From: Symsagittifera roscoffensis | Taxonomy: Eukaryota; Xenacoelomorpha; Acoela; Convolutidae | Length of the DNA: 64,000 nucleotides | NCBI RefSeq assembly: GCF_963678635.1 | Contig: NC_087070.1 | Span: 15,007,840 to 15,071,839, forward strand | Direction of reading: 5' to 3' | In this document: in pieces, positions 30,840-43,188 of the stretch | Layout: every line of letters starts with the position of its first letter | How positions within the stretch are numbered: position 1 is the first letter of the stretch | Program-made: the position numbers and the translations under genes | Notes under the pieces: generated by a model | What the model was told of the DNA's origin: nothing | Seen by the model: the letters and a program-made list of their open reading frames with translations, nothing else | Database searches by the model: none

Positions 30840-33749
30840 TTGAAAAAATTCATAGTCGCTCTAGTAGCTCAGGAAGAGGGCCGGCCTCAAAGCTTGCTTA
30901 AGACTGAGTATATTCAGAAAACTTACGTATATCAGATTGTTACCTTTTTACTTGATGTATGTGCACGGGTATTTTGGTTACAGAGTCAGTGGCGCTTTTA
31001 GTTTTTCGGGTTAATTTTTTTGTGATTGTCCCCCTGAAATAGGGGTGTGTTATAAAGATTTATGTTAAGTCCCTAAGTTTGAAATAGATATCTGAAGACC
31101 TGCCAATCTCTGGTCTCCAAATTCTGGATTCAACTAAAATAAAAGGTGCAGTATTGTTCATGTTGTTTGATCAGATTGCTGCACCTGATTGAAACTCTTT
31201 ACAATAATGTTTTCGTACTTTCATCAAATTTTCGTTTTGTTAACGCGTAAGCGTAGAAAAATACTGTCTCAAAAATGTATCAAATTTTGATAGCGGCATG
31301 CTAGTTGATCTATTTAATTCTTCGTTATTGGCAAAAAACGTTTCTCTGTAGTTACATTTTTTTAATCTCTTTAGCTTAGCTTCATCAATGTTTTTGAAGC
31401 GAATATAAGCATTAAAGGGCAATTGGAGTCTCCATGTCTTCGCCCTGATCCGAGAAGTCATGTTTGCTTTTATTTATGATTGGCTTGTACTCAAGCAACG
31501 CCTTGTTTGAAATGATGCTGGGTAAAGTTTTCCTGCAGCATTTTTTCCTGTACGCATATTTTGATATTATTGTAAAAACAAAAATTGATTTCAATCTCAT
31601 GAGCTAGATTTTCCTTGTTGAAAACCAGAGCTGGCTTAAAAAATTATTACTTTCTCGTAAAGACTAAGCAAAATAGTTATCTTTGCATTCTATCTGCACC
31701 CTTGGCATTTTTAATAGTATTGAACGTAGTTAAGACACTTATTTAGGTATTGCCGATCTTTTTTGTTTTGTTTTATTGTTTGAGGAAAAGTCTTAAAAGT
31801 CTTTAATTATTTCAGTTGTGCATTCATACATATTGATGCAGTTATGAATGCATTTAGGTATATATGCACTTTTTGAGTTCAATTGAAGTTCAGCTGCTAA
31901 AAGTGACCTAAATACCACTCTCCAAACTCGAAAGTGGGAATGGCGCAAAAAATCGTGAACGATTTCTAGTTTCGAAAGTGGAATTTAATTTTTAGTTTTC
32001 CAGTGGAATAAAAATTGTACCTGTTGATCCAGTTTTCTCAAGTTGGGTAAATGTTATCAAAAAAGCGCCAATCGTAAAGCGTTCTAGAAATTCAAAGAGC
32101 TTAAAGGGCATCTATTTTTTTCTTTGAAATTCGAAAGCTGAGATTCTTTCAACAAATCAGTGTTTTTTAATTGTTTTCTTGCGTTCATTACTCTTTTCCG
32201 ATTTTTGATTGGCTATGTTTATCCATCTAGTCATGCATAAAATACAATTTTGGTCTCCTTTGGCATTTCTCAAATTAGCTATTCTGAAAATTGGCGTCTA
32301 AAAACCACTGGCTTTTGTTTTATAAAGCTTTTCAAAAACCGCTCACATCCAAAACAACTCAAAGCGGCTCTTGTTGAAAACTGCTGATATCATGAAGAGC
32401 TCATAGCAGCTCATTTAGAACTAAAAGCTTCTCAGAAATTGTTCTTTCTTAGAAACGCCCAAAAGTAATAGCTCATCTATGCACAAGATTTTGATCTTTA
32501 AAACCTAACAATCCGTTCAAATTAGTCTTACTAAGTTGCTGGTCGATCGGTCAGAAACCATTTCGTGAAAATGAAGATTTATTTTGCTGTAAATGAGGGG
32601 GTTGGTGGGGATAAGGGAGGTTGGTTGACTAACTTTAAAAATTTCAGGGTCGCTTAAAATTTCTTATAAAAATTTTCAGGGGCTGCGGCCACAAATGGAT
32701 TTCGTAAATTAGTACTAAATTGGGGAGATCCCTGAAAGAAGAAGAAAAAAGCGTCTGTCTGCCTCCTCTCCCTCCTCATATAAATGATCCCCAGTTTTCT
32801 ACTGTGCTCTTCTAATTTTTAAAACCGACGATAATGGTATAACCAACCCTTCATCTAATTACAGTCGAAAGTGTCGGAGATTAAATGCGACCTAAAATAT
32901 TTTGTTACCGTACTGTTATGTGTATTTCGGTGTTATAGTTAATGCAGTTCCATATATGGCTTGATGTTTTTATAATTTCATGCGATCCTTGTTTTAATAA
33001 TGAAAATGTTTTGTTGTTTTCAATCTTTTGTCCCAAACAAAAAAACATCCCATTGTTGCCGGCTTCGAAATCTTTTAAAAGTTGAAAAAGAACAAGGTTT
33101 TCACAAAAAAATTAAAATAACCAAATTTCTAATTTTTTTTTAAGAAAGCAACGCGAACCTTCCATTAGTTCAACTGAGTTGAGAGGCAGTCTTTTTAATG
33201 TCAGATTTCAAACAATGTAGTTAAACAGAATTTGTTGATTTTCTTGTGCAAAATTGTTTACAATCTATGAAAGGAACAGACAAAAAACGTTTCAAGCTAC
33301 TTAAAAATCAAATAGAAACAGTCAATACTTCATTTTTATTTTGTCAATCGATTTTCTTTTTGCTTTTTTGGCTCATTTCAAGTTTGACAAACATACTTTT
33401 GTCGCAAAAAAGAGAAAATTTTAAAGAAGAGTACCATTTATTCCATACTACACTTATCTGAAGTTTCCAAATGACAACAAGAATAGCCAATTTTTGTGCA
33501 AATAGCACAGAATGTTTCGACAATTGTCTTAAAAAACACAAAACCTTTTTTATATTAGTGTCATTCTTTCTGAGTGGTGTATTGAAAACATCAGAACGAA
33601 AAAATAGTAATTAGGCATAAAAAAATTCCGCAGGCATAATGGGAAAAAAGTTTGTAGAACAAGTCTAAAAAAAGACATTTTTCAAAAAATTCGCACATTT
33701 TTTCTAATTTTTTTGCAGAACTTTTTTGAATTTCCGAAACTTTTGATTC
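30840..33749. other. Gene-poor intronic stretch
   Basis: AT-rich, no credible gene. A degenerate MITE-family fragment at about 32590-32790 contains AAATGGATTTCGTAAA and a GGGTCGCTTAAAATTT-like block. Confidence 0.45.
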
Positions 33750-34095
33750 CCAAAATGGCGCTAAAAAACCAACAACTAACTTTGCTCGAGTAAAATTAAG
33801 TTTTCACGGCTTAAATTAAGCTTAAATAAGCTATTGTAAGCCTGCACGCTGACCTTATTAGCTGGAACTTAAGCCAAAAATCAAAAGTTTCATACCGGTC
33901 TCTCTCAACAGTGAGAAAACAAAAGTTCAATTATTTTTAACGTCGTTCAAATCACGAATGAAACGGTTTTGATATGATATATTATTTAAGCCATTCCACT
34001 GATTATTTGTGATACTTGATTTTGTGTGAAAAACAGAAAAAAAAGAACAAATAAAACTCACTCGAATACAAAGTTTCTCCGAATTTTTTAAATGG
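33750..34095. repeat. Uninterrupted paralogous copy of the Polinton target repeat
   Basis: It contains CAAAATGGCGCTAAAAAACC, then AAAATTAAGTTTTCACGGC, then the blocks found right of the Polinton at 30192-30455. It is a natural empty-site homologue. Confidence 0.65.
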
Positions 34096-34639
34096 CCAGA
34101 ACAATAAAAATTTGCGTTAACATAAAAATAGTAAAAGTCAGGGGGACAATTCTGTTGGCCCAAAGTCAGACAGTGGTCAGTGCTATTCTCTTTTTAGTCA
34201 GTCTGATAGTCAGTCTTGAGTCAGCCCTTAGTCTCCTGTTCAGTTTTGTTTCGAACTTCGTTTTTTTGGTTGATATGTTTTAACCGAAAATTTTTCAAAA
34301 TGTTGTGGCTCTCATTTGCCTCTATTAAGATTCGACCCCCTGATGGCCCAATCTTCCGTACCTTTTTGGAGCCATATCGATCAACCTGAAAATATTTGTA
34401 TAGAACTGAAAAAAATATCCCCAAACTGGGTGGTGGCTGTGCAAATTGCAAAGAAAATTCCAATTTTGTTGCTATGCTTAAGACAAAATGAGTCGAAACC
34501 CTCTGTGCCCAGTTCGAGGTCGACGACTAAATTTTCGACCCGTCGATCGCAAAAAAAAAATAAATCCGCGACCGAAAATTCATAGTCTGGACACGGTTTT
34601 AAGTCGCGGACAATCTCTACAAACTCTGAAAAAAAGCAT

Positions 34640-36310
34640 ATATTGGTTGCGATGGTCAAAAAATTAGTCGCGGTGGTCAAAATTTTCTCTCGGAATTGTC
34701 AAAAAGTTAGTTATTGCGGTAAAAAAAATCAGTCGCGGGCTTCGAAAGTCTAGTCGCGGCGGTCGAAAAGTTAGTCGAGGCGGTGAAAAAATTAGTCGCA
34801 ATCTTGAAAATTTTGTCGCAGCATGGTCGGAAAATTCATCTGTCAAAAAATGAGTCGCTTTGGTCAAAAACTGATCCCGGCATGGTCGAAAAATAAGTGG
34901 TCAAAAAATTAGTCGCGGCGGTCAAAAACCAGTCGCAGCATGGTCAAAAAATTAGTTGCGGTGGTCAAAAATTAGTAGCGACTTTCGAAAAATCAGTCTC
35001 GGCATATTCGATGAGTTAGTCGCGGCGATCGAAAAACATTTCGCAGCGGTCGATAATTAGGCCACTGCGAGGTCAAAAAGTTAGTCCTGCTAATCGAAAA
35101 TTTAGTCGCAATGGTCGAAAAATTAATCGTGGCATGGTAAAAAAAATTGGTCGCGGCGTCGAAAAACCAGTCGCTTCATGGTCAAAACAATATTGATGGC
35201 AGTCAAAAAATTCGTTGCGGCGATCAAAAAATTAGTGGCTGCGGTCGAAAACTCAGTCTCGGTATGGTCGATGAATTAGTCGCGGCGATCGAAAGTTTTT
35301 TTCGTAGCGGTCGAAAAATTAGTCGCGGCGGTCGAAAAATTAATCGCGGCATGGTAAAAAATTATGTCGCGGCGGTCGAAAAACCAGTCGCTTCATGGTC
35401 AAAAAAATATTGGTGGCAGTCAAAAAAATTCGTTGCGGCGGTCAAAAAATTAGTGGCTGCGGTCGAAAAATCAGTCTCGGTATGGTCGATGAATTATTCG
35501 CGCCGATTGAAAGTTTTTTCGTAGCGGTCGATAAATTAGTCGCTGCGTGGTGGAAAAATTGGTTCCGCTGGTCGAAAAATTAGTCGCGGCATGGTCCAAA
35601 AATTTAGTCGCGGCGGTCGAAATTTTAGTCTCGGCATATTCGATGAATTAGTCGCGGCGATCGAAAAACTCTTCGCAGCGTTCGATAATTAGGCCGCTGC
35701 GAGGTCAAAAAGTTAGTTCTGCTAATCGAAAAATTAGTCGCAGCGGTCGAAAAATTAATCGCGGCATGCTAAAAAAATTTAGTCGCGGCGGTCGAAAAAC
35801 CAGTCGCTTCATGGTCAAAAAAATATTGGTGGCAGTCAAAAAAATTCGTTGCGGCGGTCAAAAAATTAGTGGCTGCGGTCGAAAAATCAGTCTCGGTATG
35901 GTCGATGAATTATTCGCGGCGATTGAAAGTTTTTTTTTCGTAGCGGTCGATAAATTAGTCGCTGCGTGGTGGAAAAATTGGTTCCGCTGGTCGAAAAATT
36001 AGTCGCGGCATGGTCCAAAAATTTAGTCGCGGCGGTCGAAAATTTAGTCTAGGCATGGTCATGAAGTTAGTTAAGGCGTCAAAAAATCAATCGCGGCATG
36101 GTCGAAAACTTAATTGCGGCACGGTCAAAAAATCAGTCGCATCATGGATCAAAAAAGTAGAATCCGCTTACAATGAACAAAATGCACAGTTTGGCCTCGT
36201 TAATCACGCGGCGATCGAAAAATTAGTCAAGTCATGGTCAAAAATTAGTCACGGCATAAACAAAAACTAGTCGCGCCGGTTGAAAAATTAGTTGCGGCAT
36301 AGTCGAAAAA
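34640..36310 (+). repeat. 21-bp minisatellite array
   Basis: Dozens of diverged units of about 21 bp with a consensus near AAAAATTAGTCGCGGCGGTCG, interspersed with GTCGCGGCATGGTC variants. Higher-order repeats of about 216 and 416 bp are visible (for example the ATGGTCAAAA units at 35179, 35395 and 35811). Open frames inside it are by-products of the repeat. Confidence 0.9.
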
Positions 36311-37936
36311 GAAGTCGCGGAGATTTTTCTTTGCGGATTTTCTTCAGTCGCACCCATATTGCGTTACTTTCTAACCGGTCGCACCGGTCGCGGTTAATTT
36401 TTCTTCGGTCGCGTCGGTCGCGGACACATTTCCTTGATCCAAAAACTCTGGAAATACCAAATATTGGTCGCAACCGTCTGATCATAAAGCCACAACCTCA
36501 GCCCGGGGCTATTTACACAACCCCAACTACGCTTGCTTTTTTTGAAATTCACCCGGCACTCGACGGCAGACTAATTTGAATTATCCCCTTGTTTTATTTT
36601 TTCATCATTGTCTGCTGTGGCGGTCGCTAAGCACGCCCAGAAAAGACAGCGGGAGAACGGTCGAGGGCGCTTCCCCTTTCTTCCTGTTTGCTGTGGCGCT
36701 ATTCTAATCAACACGCCAACTGAAGCGTGATTAAATTGTAATGCGACTATGAACACTTCAACACTCCTTCTCAAAATAATTCAGGCTGCAAATATTTCAG
36801 ATTTCCTCAATTCTGATGAGTGCGTGAAATAAAACGAATAGCTCACATTTTATTTCAGACCCATAAATATTTGAAGTACATGTAGCAACAGAAGCATCAG
36901 CAGCTATTTTGATAGAAAAAACACAAGCTAATGATATTGTTTCTGAGAATGACTTCTTGTGTCTGCGTAGCAGAAAGTTTCCACATCTGAAAACCTGAAA
37001 AGCGGTTCAAACTTGATGCATTTTTAATGAGCCTCTTTTTTGACCTCAAGCGCGCTTTGAGATTAGAACTCTGTCTTGGTATACATGAAACTATTGAGAG
37101 GTCGCACCCACTAAGTATATTCATCTTACAAGGCGCATCCATTCTTTGATCCGTAGGAACCGTTTTGCTCGATCAGTTTTCGCTTCGATTGAGCTTCGAT
37201 TTTTAACTTGTAACGGAAACATAAAGTGAGACTCAAACTCGCTTCAAAATTTTTGGTAAGTTTCCGAAAAATAACAAAATTGAAAATAACATCAATATTG
37301 ACAATCTACTGTCACACCTGATATTTTCAACGTGGTATGACATAAAACAATAACATAGCATTTTTTGATGTCATGTTTGAGCTGGTTAGCTCGCCTCAAG
37401 TTGTGAGCTTCAAACACCCTAAGTTTTACTTTTTCTTTTTGATGAGTTTAAAATACCTCAAAAGTGTAATTTAAAGATCAAAACTGAGAAAAACAAACTG
37501 AGCAAAAGTAATTTAAAAGTTTTTGAAAGGGACAACAATTTTTATGACCGCTATATTACATTAAGGTGTTATCTCCCTAAAAATATATTTCGTCTGGAAT
37601 TTTGATGGAGTCTCGACGGTGGGCAAATAAGTTTATGAGTGCTATATTACCTTAATCTCCATAAAAGTTACATTTCACATGGAATCTTGATGTAGTCTGG
37701 AAGGCGGGCAGTCGAAATCAACCCAGAAAAAATATTACTGATGAAATCATCTGATAGTTCTAGACAAAAGCTTCCAAGATCCCTCGTTTTTTCAAATTTT
37801 TCAACCGCACAAAAAAAAACGTTTGTTTTTTAATTCACGCTTGCCTCAAAATATTTTGATGACGGGCCATTAATAATTAGTTTCTTTAAATTTCCACGTC
37901 GGCTCAACACAACGAGGTTCAACGAAATTGTATGCT
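35351..37936 (+). repeat. Tandem duplication, unit 1 (2,586 bp)
   Basis: Nearly identical to 37942-40527 with a constant offset of 2,591 bp and no net indels over the checked landmarks. It contains half of the minisatellite, one right-end fragment of the foldback family (about 36167-36202), and ~1.6 kb of unique-looking non-coding sequence. Confidence 0.95.
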
Positions 37937-37941
37937 AAAAA

Positions 37942-40527
37942 ATGGTAAAAAATTATGTCGCGGCGGTCGAAAAACCAGTCGCTTCATGGTCAAAAAAATA
38001 TTGGTGGCAGTCAAAAAAATTCGTTGCGGCGGTCAAAAAATTAGTGGCTGCGGTCGAAAAATCAGTCTCGGTATGGTCGATGAATTATTCGCACCGATTG
38101 AAAGTTTTTTCGTAGCGGTCGATAAATTAGTCGCTGCGTGGTGGAAAAATTGGTTCCGCTGGTCGAAAAATTAGTCGCGGCATGGTCCAAAAATTTAGTC
38201 GCGGCGGTCGAAATTTTAGTCTCGGCATATTCGATGAATTAGTCGCGGCGATCGAAAAACTCTTCGCAGCGTTCGATAATTAGGCCGCTGCGAGGTCAAA
38301 AAGTTAGTTCTGCTAATCGAAAAATTAGTCGCAGCGGTCGAAAAATTAATCGCGGCATGGTAAAAAAATTTAGTCGCGGCGGTCGAAAAACCAGTCGCTT
38401 CATGGTCAAAAAAATATTGGTGGCAGTCAAAAAAATTCGTTGCGGCGGTCAAAAAATTAGTGGCTGCGGTCGAAAAATCAGTCTCGGTATGGTCGATGAA
38501 TTATTCGCGGCGATTGAAAGTTTTTTTTTCGTAGCGGTCGATAAATTAGTCGCTGCGTGGTGGAAAAATTGGTTCCGCTGGTCGAAAAATTAGTCGCGGC
38601 ATGGTCCAAAAATTTAGTCGCGGCGGTCGAAAATTTAGTCTAGGCATGGTCAAGAAGTTAGTTAAGGCGTCAAAAAATCAATCGCGGCATGGTCGAAAAC
38701 TTAATTGCGGCACGGTCGAAAAATCAGTCGCATCATGGATCAAAAAAGTAGAATCCGCTTACAATGCACAAAATGCACAGTTTGGCCTCGTTAATCACGC
38801 GGCGATCGAAAAATTAGTCAAGTCATGGTCAAAAATTAGTCACGGCATAAACAAAAACTAGTCGCGCCGGTTGAGAAATTAGTTGCGGCATAGTCGAAAA
38901 AATAGTCGCGGAGATTTTTCTTTGCGGATTTTCTTCAGTCGCACCCATATTGCGTTACTTTCTAACCGGTCGCACCGGTCGCGGTTAATTTTTCTTCGGT
39001 CGCGTCGGTCGCGGACACATTTCCTTGGTCCAAAAACTCTGGAAATACCAAATATTGGTCGCAACCGTCTGATAATAAAGCCACAACCTCAGCCCGGGAC
39101 TATTTACACAACCCCAACTACGCTTGCTTTTTTTGAAATTCACTCGGCACTCGACGGCAGACTAATTTGAATTATCCCCTTGTTTTATTCTTTCATCATT
39201 GTCTGCTGTGGCGGTCGCTAAGCACGCCCAGAAAAGACAGCGGGAGAACGGTCAAGGGCGCTTCCCCTTTCTTCCTGTTTGCTGTGGCGCTATTCTAATC
39301 AACACGCCAACTGAAGCGTGATTAAATTGTAATGCGACTATGAACACTTCAACACTCCTTCTCAAAATAAGTCAGGCTGCAAATATTTCAGATTTCCTCA
39401 ATTCTGATGAGTGCGTGAAATAAAACGAATAGCTCACATTTTATTTCAGACCCATAAATATTTGAAGTACATGTAGCAACAGAAGCATCAGCAGCTATTT
39501 TGATAGAAAAAACACAAGCTAATGATATTGTTTCTGAGAATGACTTCTTGTGTCTGCGTAGCAGAAAGTTTCCACATCTGAAAACCTGAAAAGCGGTTCA
39601 AACTTGATGCATTTTTAATGAGCCTCTTTTTTGACCTCAAGCGCGCTTTGAGATTAGAACTCTGTCTTGGTATACATGAAACTATTGAGAGGGTGCACCC
39701 ACTAAGTATATTCATCTTACAAGGCGCATCCATTCTTTGATCCGTAGGAACCGTTTTGCTCGATCAGTTTTCGCTTCGATTGAGCTTCGATTTTTAACTT
39801 GTAACGGAAACATAAAGTGAGACTCAAACTCGCTTCAAAATTTTTGGTAAGTTTCCGAAAAATAACAAAATTGAAAATAACATCAATATTGACAATCTAC
39901 TGTCACACCTGATATTTTCAACGTGGTATGACATAAAACAATAACATAGCATTTTTTGATGTCATGTTTGAGCTGGTTAGCTCGCCTCAAGTTGTGAGCT
40001 TCAAACACCCTAAGTTTTACTTTTTCTTTTTGATGAGTTTAAAATACCTCAAAAGTGTAATTTAAAGATCAAAACTGAGAAAAACAAACTGAGCAAAAGT
40101 AATTTAAAAGTTTTTGAAAGGGACAACAATTTTTATGACCGCTATATTACATTAAGGTGTTATCTCCCTAAAAATATATTTCGTCTGGAATTTTGATGGA
40201 GTCTCGACGGTGGGCAAATAAGTTTATGAGTGCTATATTACCTTAATCTCCATAAAAGTTACATTTCACATGGAATCTTGATGTAGTCTGGAAGGCGGGC
40301 AGTCGAAATCAACCCAGAAAAAATATTACTGATGAAATCATTTGATAGTTCTAGACAAAAGCTTCCAAGATCCCTCGTTTTTTCAAATTTTTCAACCGCA
40401 CAAAAAAAAACGTTTGTTTTTTAATTCACGCTTGCCTCAAAATATTTTGATGACGGGCCATTAATAATTAGTTTCTTTAAATTTCCACGTCGGCTCAACA
40501 CAACGAGGTTCAACGAAATTGTATGCT
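37942..40527 (+). repeat. Tandem duplication, unit 2 (2,586 bp)
   Basis: Second copy. The junction with unit 1 is a 5-bp A stretch (37937-37941). Only scattered point differences are seen (for example GCGCCG/GCACCG near 35499/38090 and AGAGGTCG/AGAGGGTG near 37099/39690), so it is recent. Confidence 0.95.
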
Positions 40528-43188
40528 CGGTTCAACCCGCAACGAGGTTTTATGGATAAAAAGTGATTATAATTTGCGTTGAGTTTTCGACACTGTGTAT
40601 ACTTATATGATTTAATACAACCGATGATTTTGAACCAAAAAATTTACTTAAGTCCCTTATAAAAAACATAATTCGTTTTTTTCCGCAATAAACTTTTAAA
40701 ATGATCAATTCCTGCAAAAATGTTTACTTGCTATTTGAAGTTTATGCAAAATCGAAAAAATATAAACCTTTGACTGGGCGAAAATGTTAGTGTTTTTGAA
40801 AATTTGAAACTAGGCACTAATATGGATTTAAAAGAGAACTACAATAAAAGCCGATAATAATTTATTATTATTGAAATTTCATGGCAGCAAACCATTATAA
40901 GACGGGGCGTAGCCAATCACTATTTTTTTTGTTTAGGAATCAGGAATTTTGGCCTCAAACTGTCCGAAATGTTCTTTTTCATTCAATTACTGAACGTTGT
41001 ACCTAAATAGGTAGACTGCAAGAAATATATGCAATGTGAGGGATATAATTTGTGAGTTGTCACCCGAGTTTTCTTGCAAGAACTTAGCGAGATCAGCTTA
41101 CTTAAGATTTATTTTATTATCATGATTTCCAGTAGTTAATCTCAAAAATTTCCATCAAGAAACTGCCTCAACTTACTTTCTTCAGCCCAAGATACTTACG
41201 ACCTTTTACGAAAAGTAATTCAAAACATGTTTCAAATATTGAAACTAATAAAAGTTTTTAGTTAGACTAGTGAATTACACAAGCAACAAAAACACTAATT
41301 AACTTATTTTGAATTTTTTTTGAAATCTGGAATTTCTCGAAAACCGTTATTGTCTTGTACTCGAGCAATTATCCGCATGGATCTCCCGTCTTGGGGAAAG
41401 CATTGTAAAAACAGCTGTTTGGGGAATGAACAATCTGTTTTACTCAACCTCTGTTATTGCGAAAACTCTCAGTTTCTGTTTTGGGTAGTTGTCAATTTTT
41501 TATTAAAAATTTGCAAGATTTTTCATTCCAAGCTACTAAATGGAAGAATACAAATTACAAAACACAAGAAAATTTATTTTTTTTTCTAATTTCTCAGTAC
41601 CCGAAAACCTTTTGGGAAGCAAGAAATCTGAATATTTATTTTCAACGCTAACTGAACAAAACATTTCTCTTTTCACGGCGGGGATATTGCCATCATGAGT
41701 TATCTCTCTTTTTTTAAAGCTGTCCGCGTGAATTAGTAAACGAGTTCATCAATTCATTTATCATGGAGACCCCTAATTAGGACTTTAATTTGAGATTAAT
41801 TAATTTGAGTTATAAAATTGAAACAAAAAATCAATTTCATGTACATGTTTTAAAAAAATATTCTTTGAGTGTTTAGAAGCATTATTAAACGTGGTCTACT
41901 ATTTGTGATCATAGGTTTTTCCTATTTTTGCGACAATTTTTCGCGTTGACATTTTTATTAGTTTCTGATTTCTTGCAATAAGGACACTTTTCAATATCCT
42001 TATCACAAGGTAGCTAAAAAACTGAATTTTTGGGTGCAAAAATGATGATCAGATAAAAAAAAATACCAAAATTTAAATAAGATCACTTATCCACGAAGGA
42101 AAAAAGTTGTTGTCACTCTGCTTAAGAATAACATGTTTTTTAGTTTTTTTTTTTCATGTAGAAAAATTTGCCTCACGCACCTCAAATAATCAAACAAAAA
42201 ATAAAAAGCAGAGTAAACAATTTTTTTTGCTGAACATTTGTTTTAAAAAGTAGAAATTATAGCATAAGCATGGCATGAAATCCATTTTTTGTTCAAACAC
42301 GGAACAAACTTCCTTTTTAAGAAAAAAAAACATCAGCACTTTCCCCTGCGATAAAAGCAGAGGAAAAGTTCCGATGATGAATACTGAGCCATCATGAATT
42401 TTAAAATAGACAATCTTCAAGCAATGATTGAACGATGCGGAAACTATGATTGGTCTGAGAAAAGTGCAATCAAAAACAAATACTAGCAGGTGTGCTACAA
42501 ACATATCTGCGTGGTTTGAAATTCCATCTAATTTTAATTGATCATTACAATTCATGAATACGATACGCAGACCTACCAAATGATGCCAATTGACGTAGAT
42601 ACTTGCAGCAAGCTCAAAAAGTTTAAAACAGCCAATTGAAACATGCCACTTGATCCATACAGATTAGCGCCACTTATTTTGTAGATTAGGATAATTTGTC
42701 GCCTTTTGGTAACTGTTATCCTGGCTTCGTTTTTTTCTCAGTTCGAAAGATGAAACCGATTTTGTGCTACAGTTTTGAAGAGATTACTATATTGTCTTTT
42801 ACATTATTACATTGTCTTTTAAAAAACCTCCCATATAAATGAAGGACGAACCTTTAATCGGTCGGTTTATTGATTTACGCGTTTTTTTATTTTTAGAAAA
42901 TTGGGAAACAACCATTTTAAACAAACGCAAGGCGGAGTTTTGAAAAGTTTGCGGCTAAAATCATTGCTTGAAAAAGAAACTAAACAGCCGTAAGGGATCC
43001 CGGTCAAAATATAAAAACCAAGAATAAAAAGTTGCTCATAATTAGTAGAACGCGAGAAATTCTCCTGCAGCTTTTTGAAAAAAAATGCTCTGATCCAAAC
43101 ATTTTTGCCTCGGTTTGCGCCTTTTTAAGCACAATTAAACGAAAACATTCAAAAAGCACATTTCAAACAAAACATTATTTCAATCATT
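40528..43188. other. Gene-poor intronic stretch
   Basis: No credible gene. A diverged SINE body lies at 42085-42185 (see 11270-11517). Confidence 0.45.

Noticed and set aside
30431-30853. 140-codon minus-strand ORF
   Set aside because: Composition (S/F/L/V runs) is the antisense of the K/E/S-rich plus-strand frame; low-complexity shadow.
34640-36310. CRISPR-like array
   Set aside because: Units are contiguous, diverged 21-bp tandem repeats without unique spacers, and the genome is clearly eukaryotic.
36292-36579. Arg/Ser-rich ORF of 95 codons (also at 38883)
   Set aside because: Derived from CGG/TCG-rich satellite edge sequence and simply copied by the tandem duplication; no coding evidence.
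34640-40527. Series of similar open frames encoding K/R/V-rich proteins
   Set aside because: They are by-products of the 21-bp satellite (a length multiple of three keeps frames open), repeat in both duplication units, and have no start context or domain.
42190-42579. 129-codon minus-strand ORF
   Set aside because: No domain, AT-driven composition rich in F and C, no splice or promoter context.
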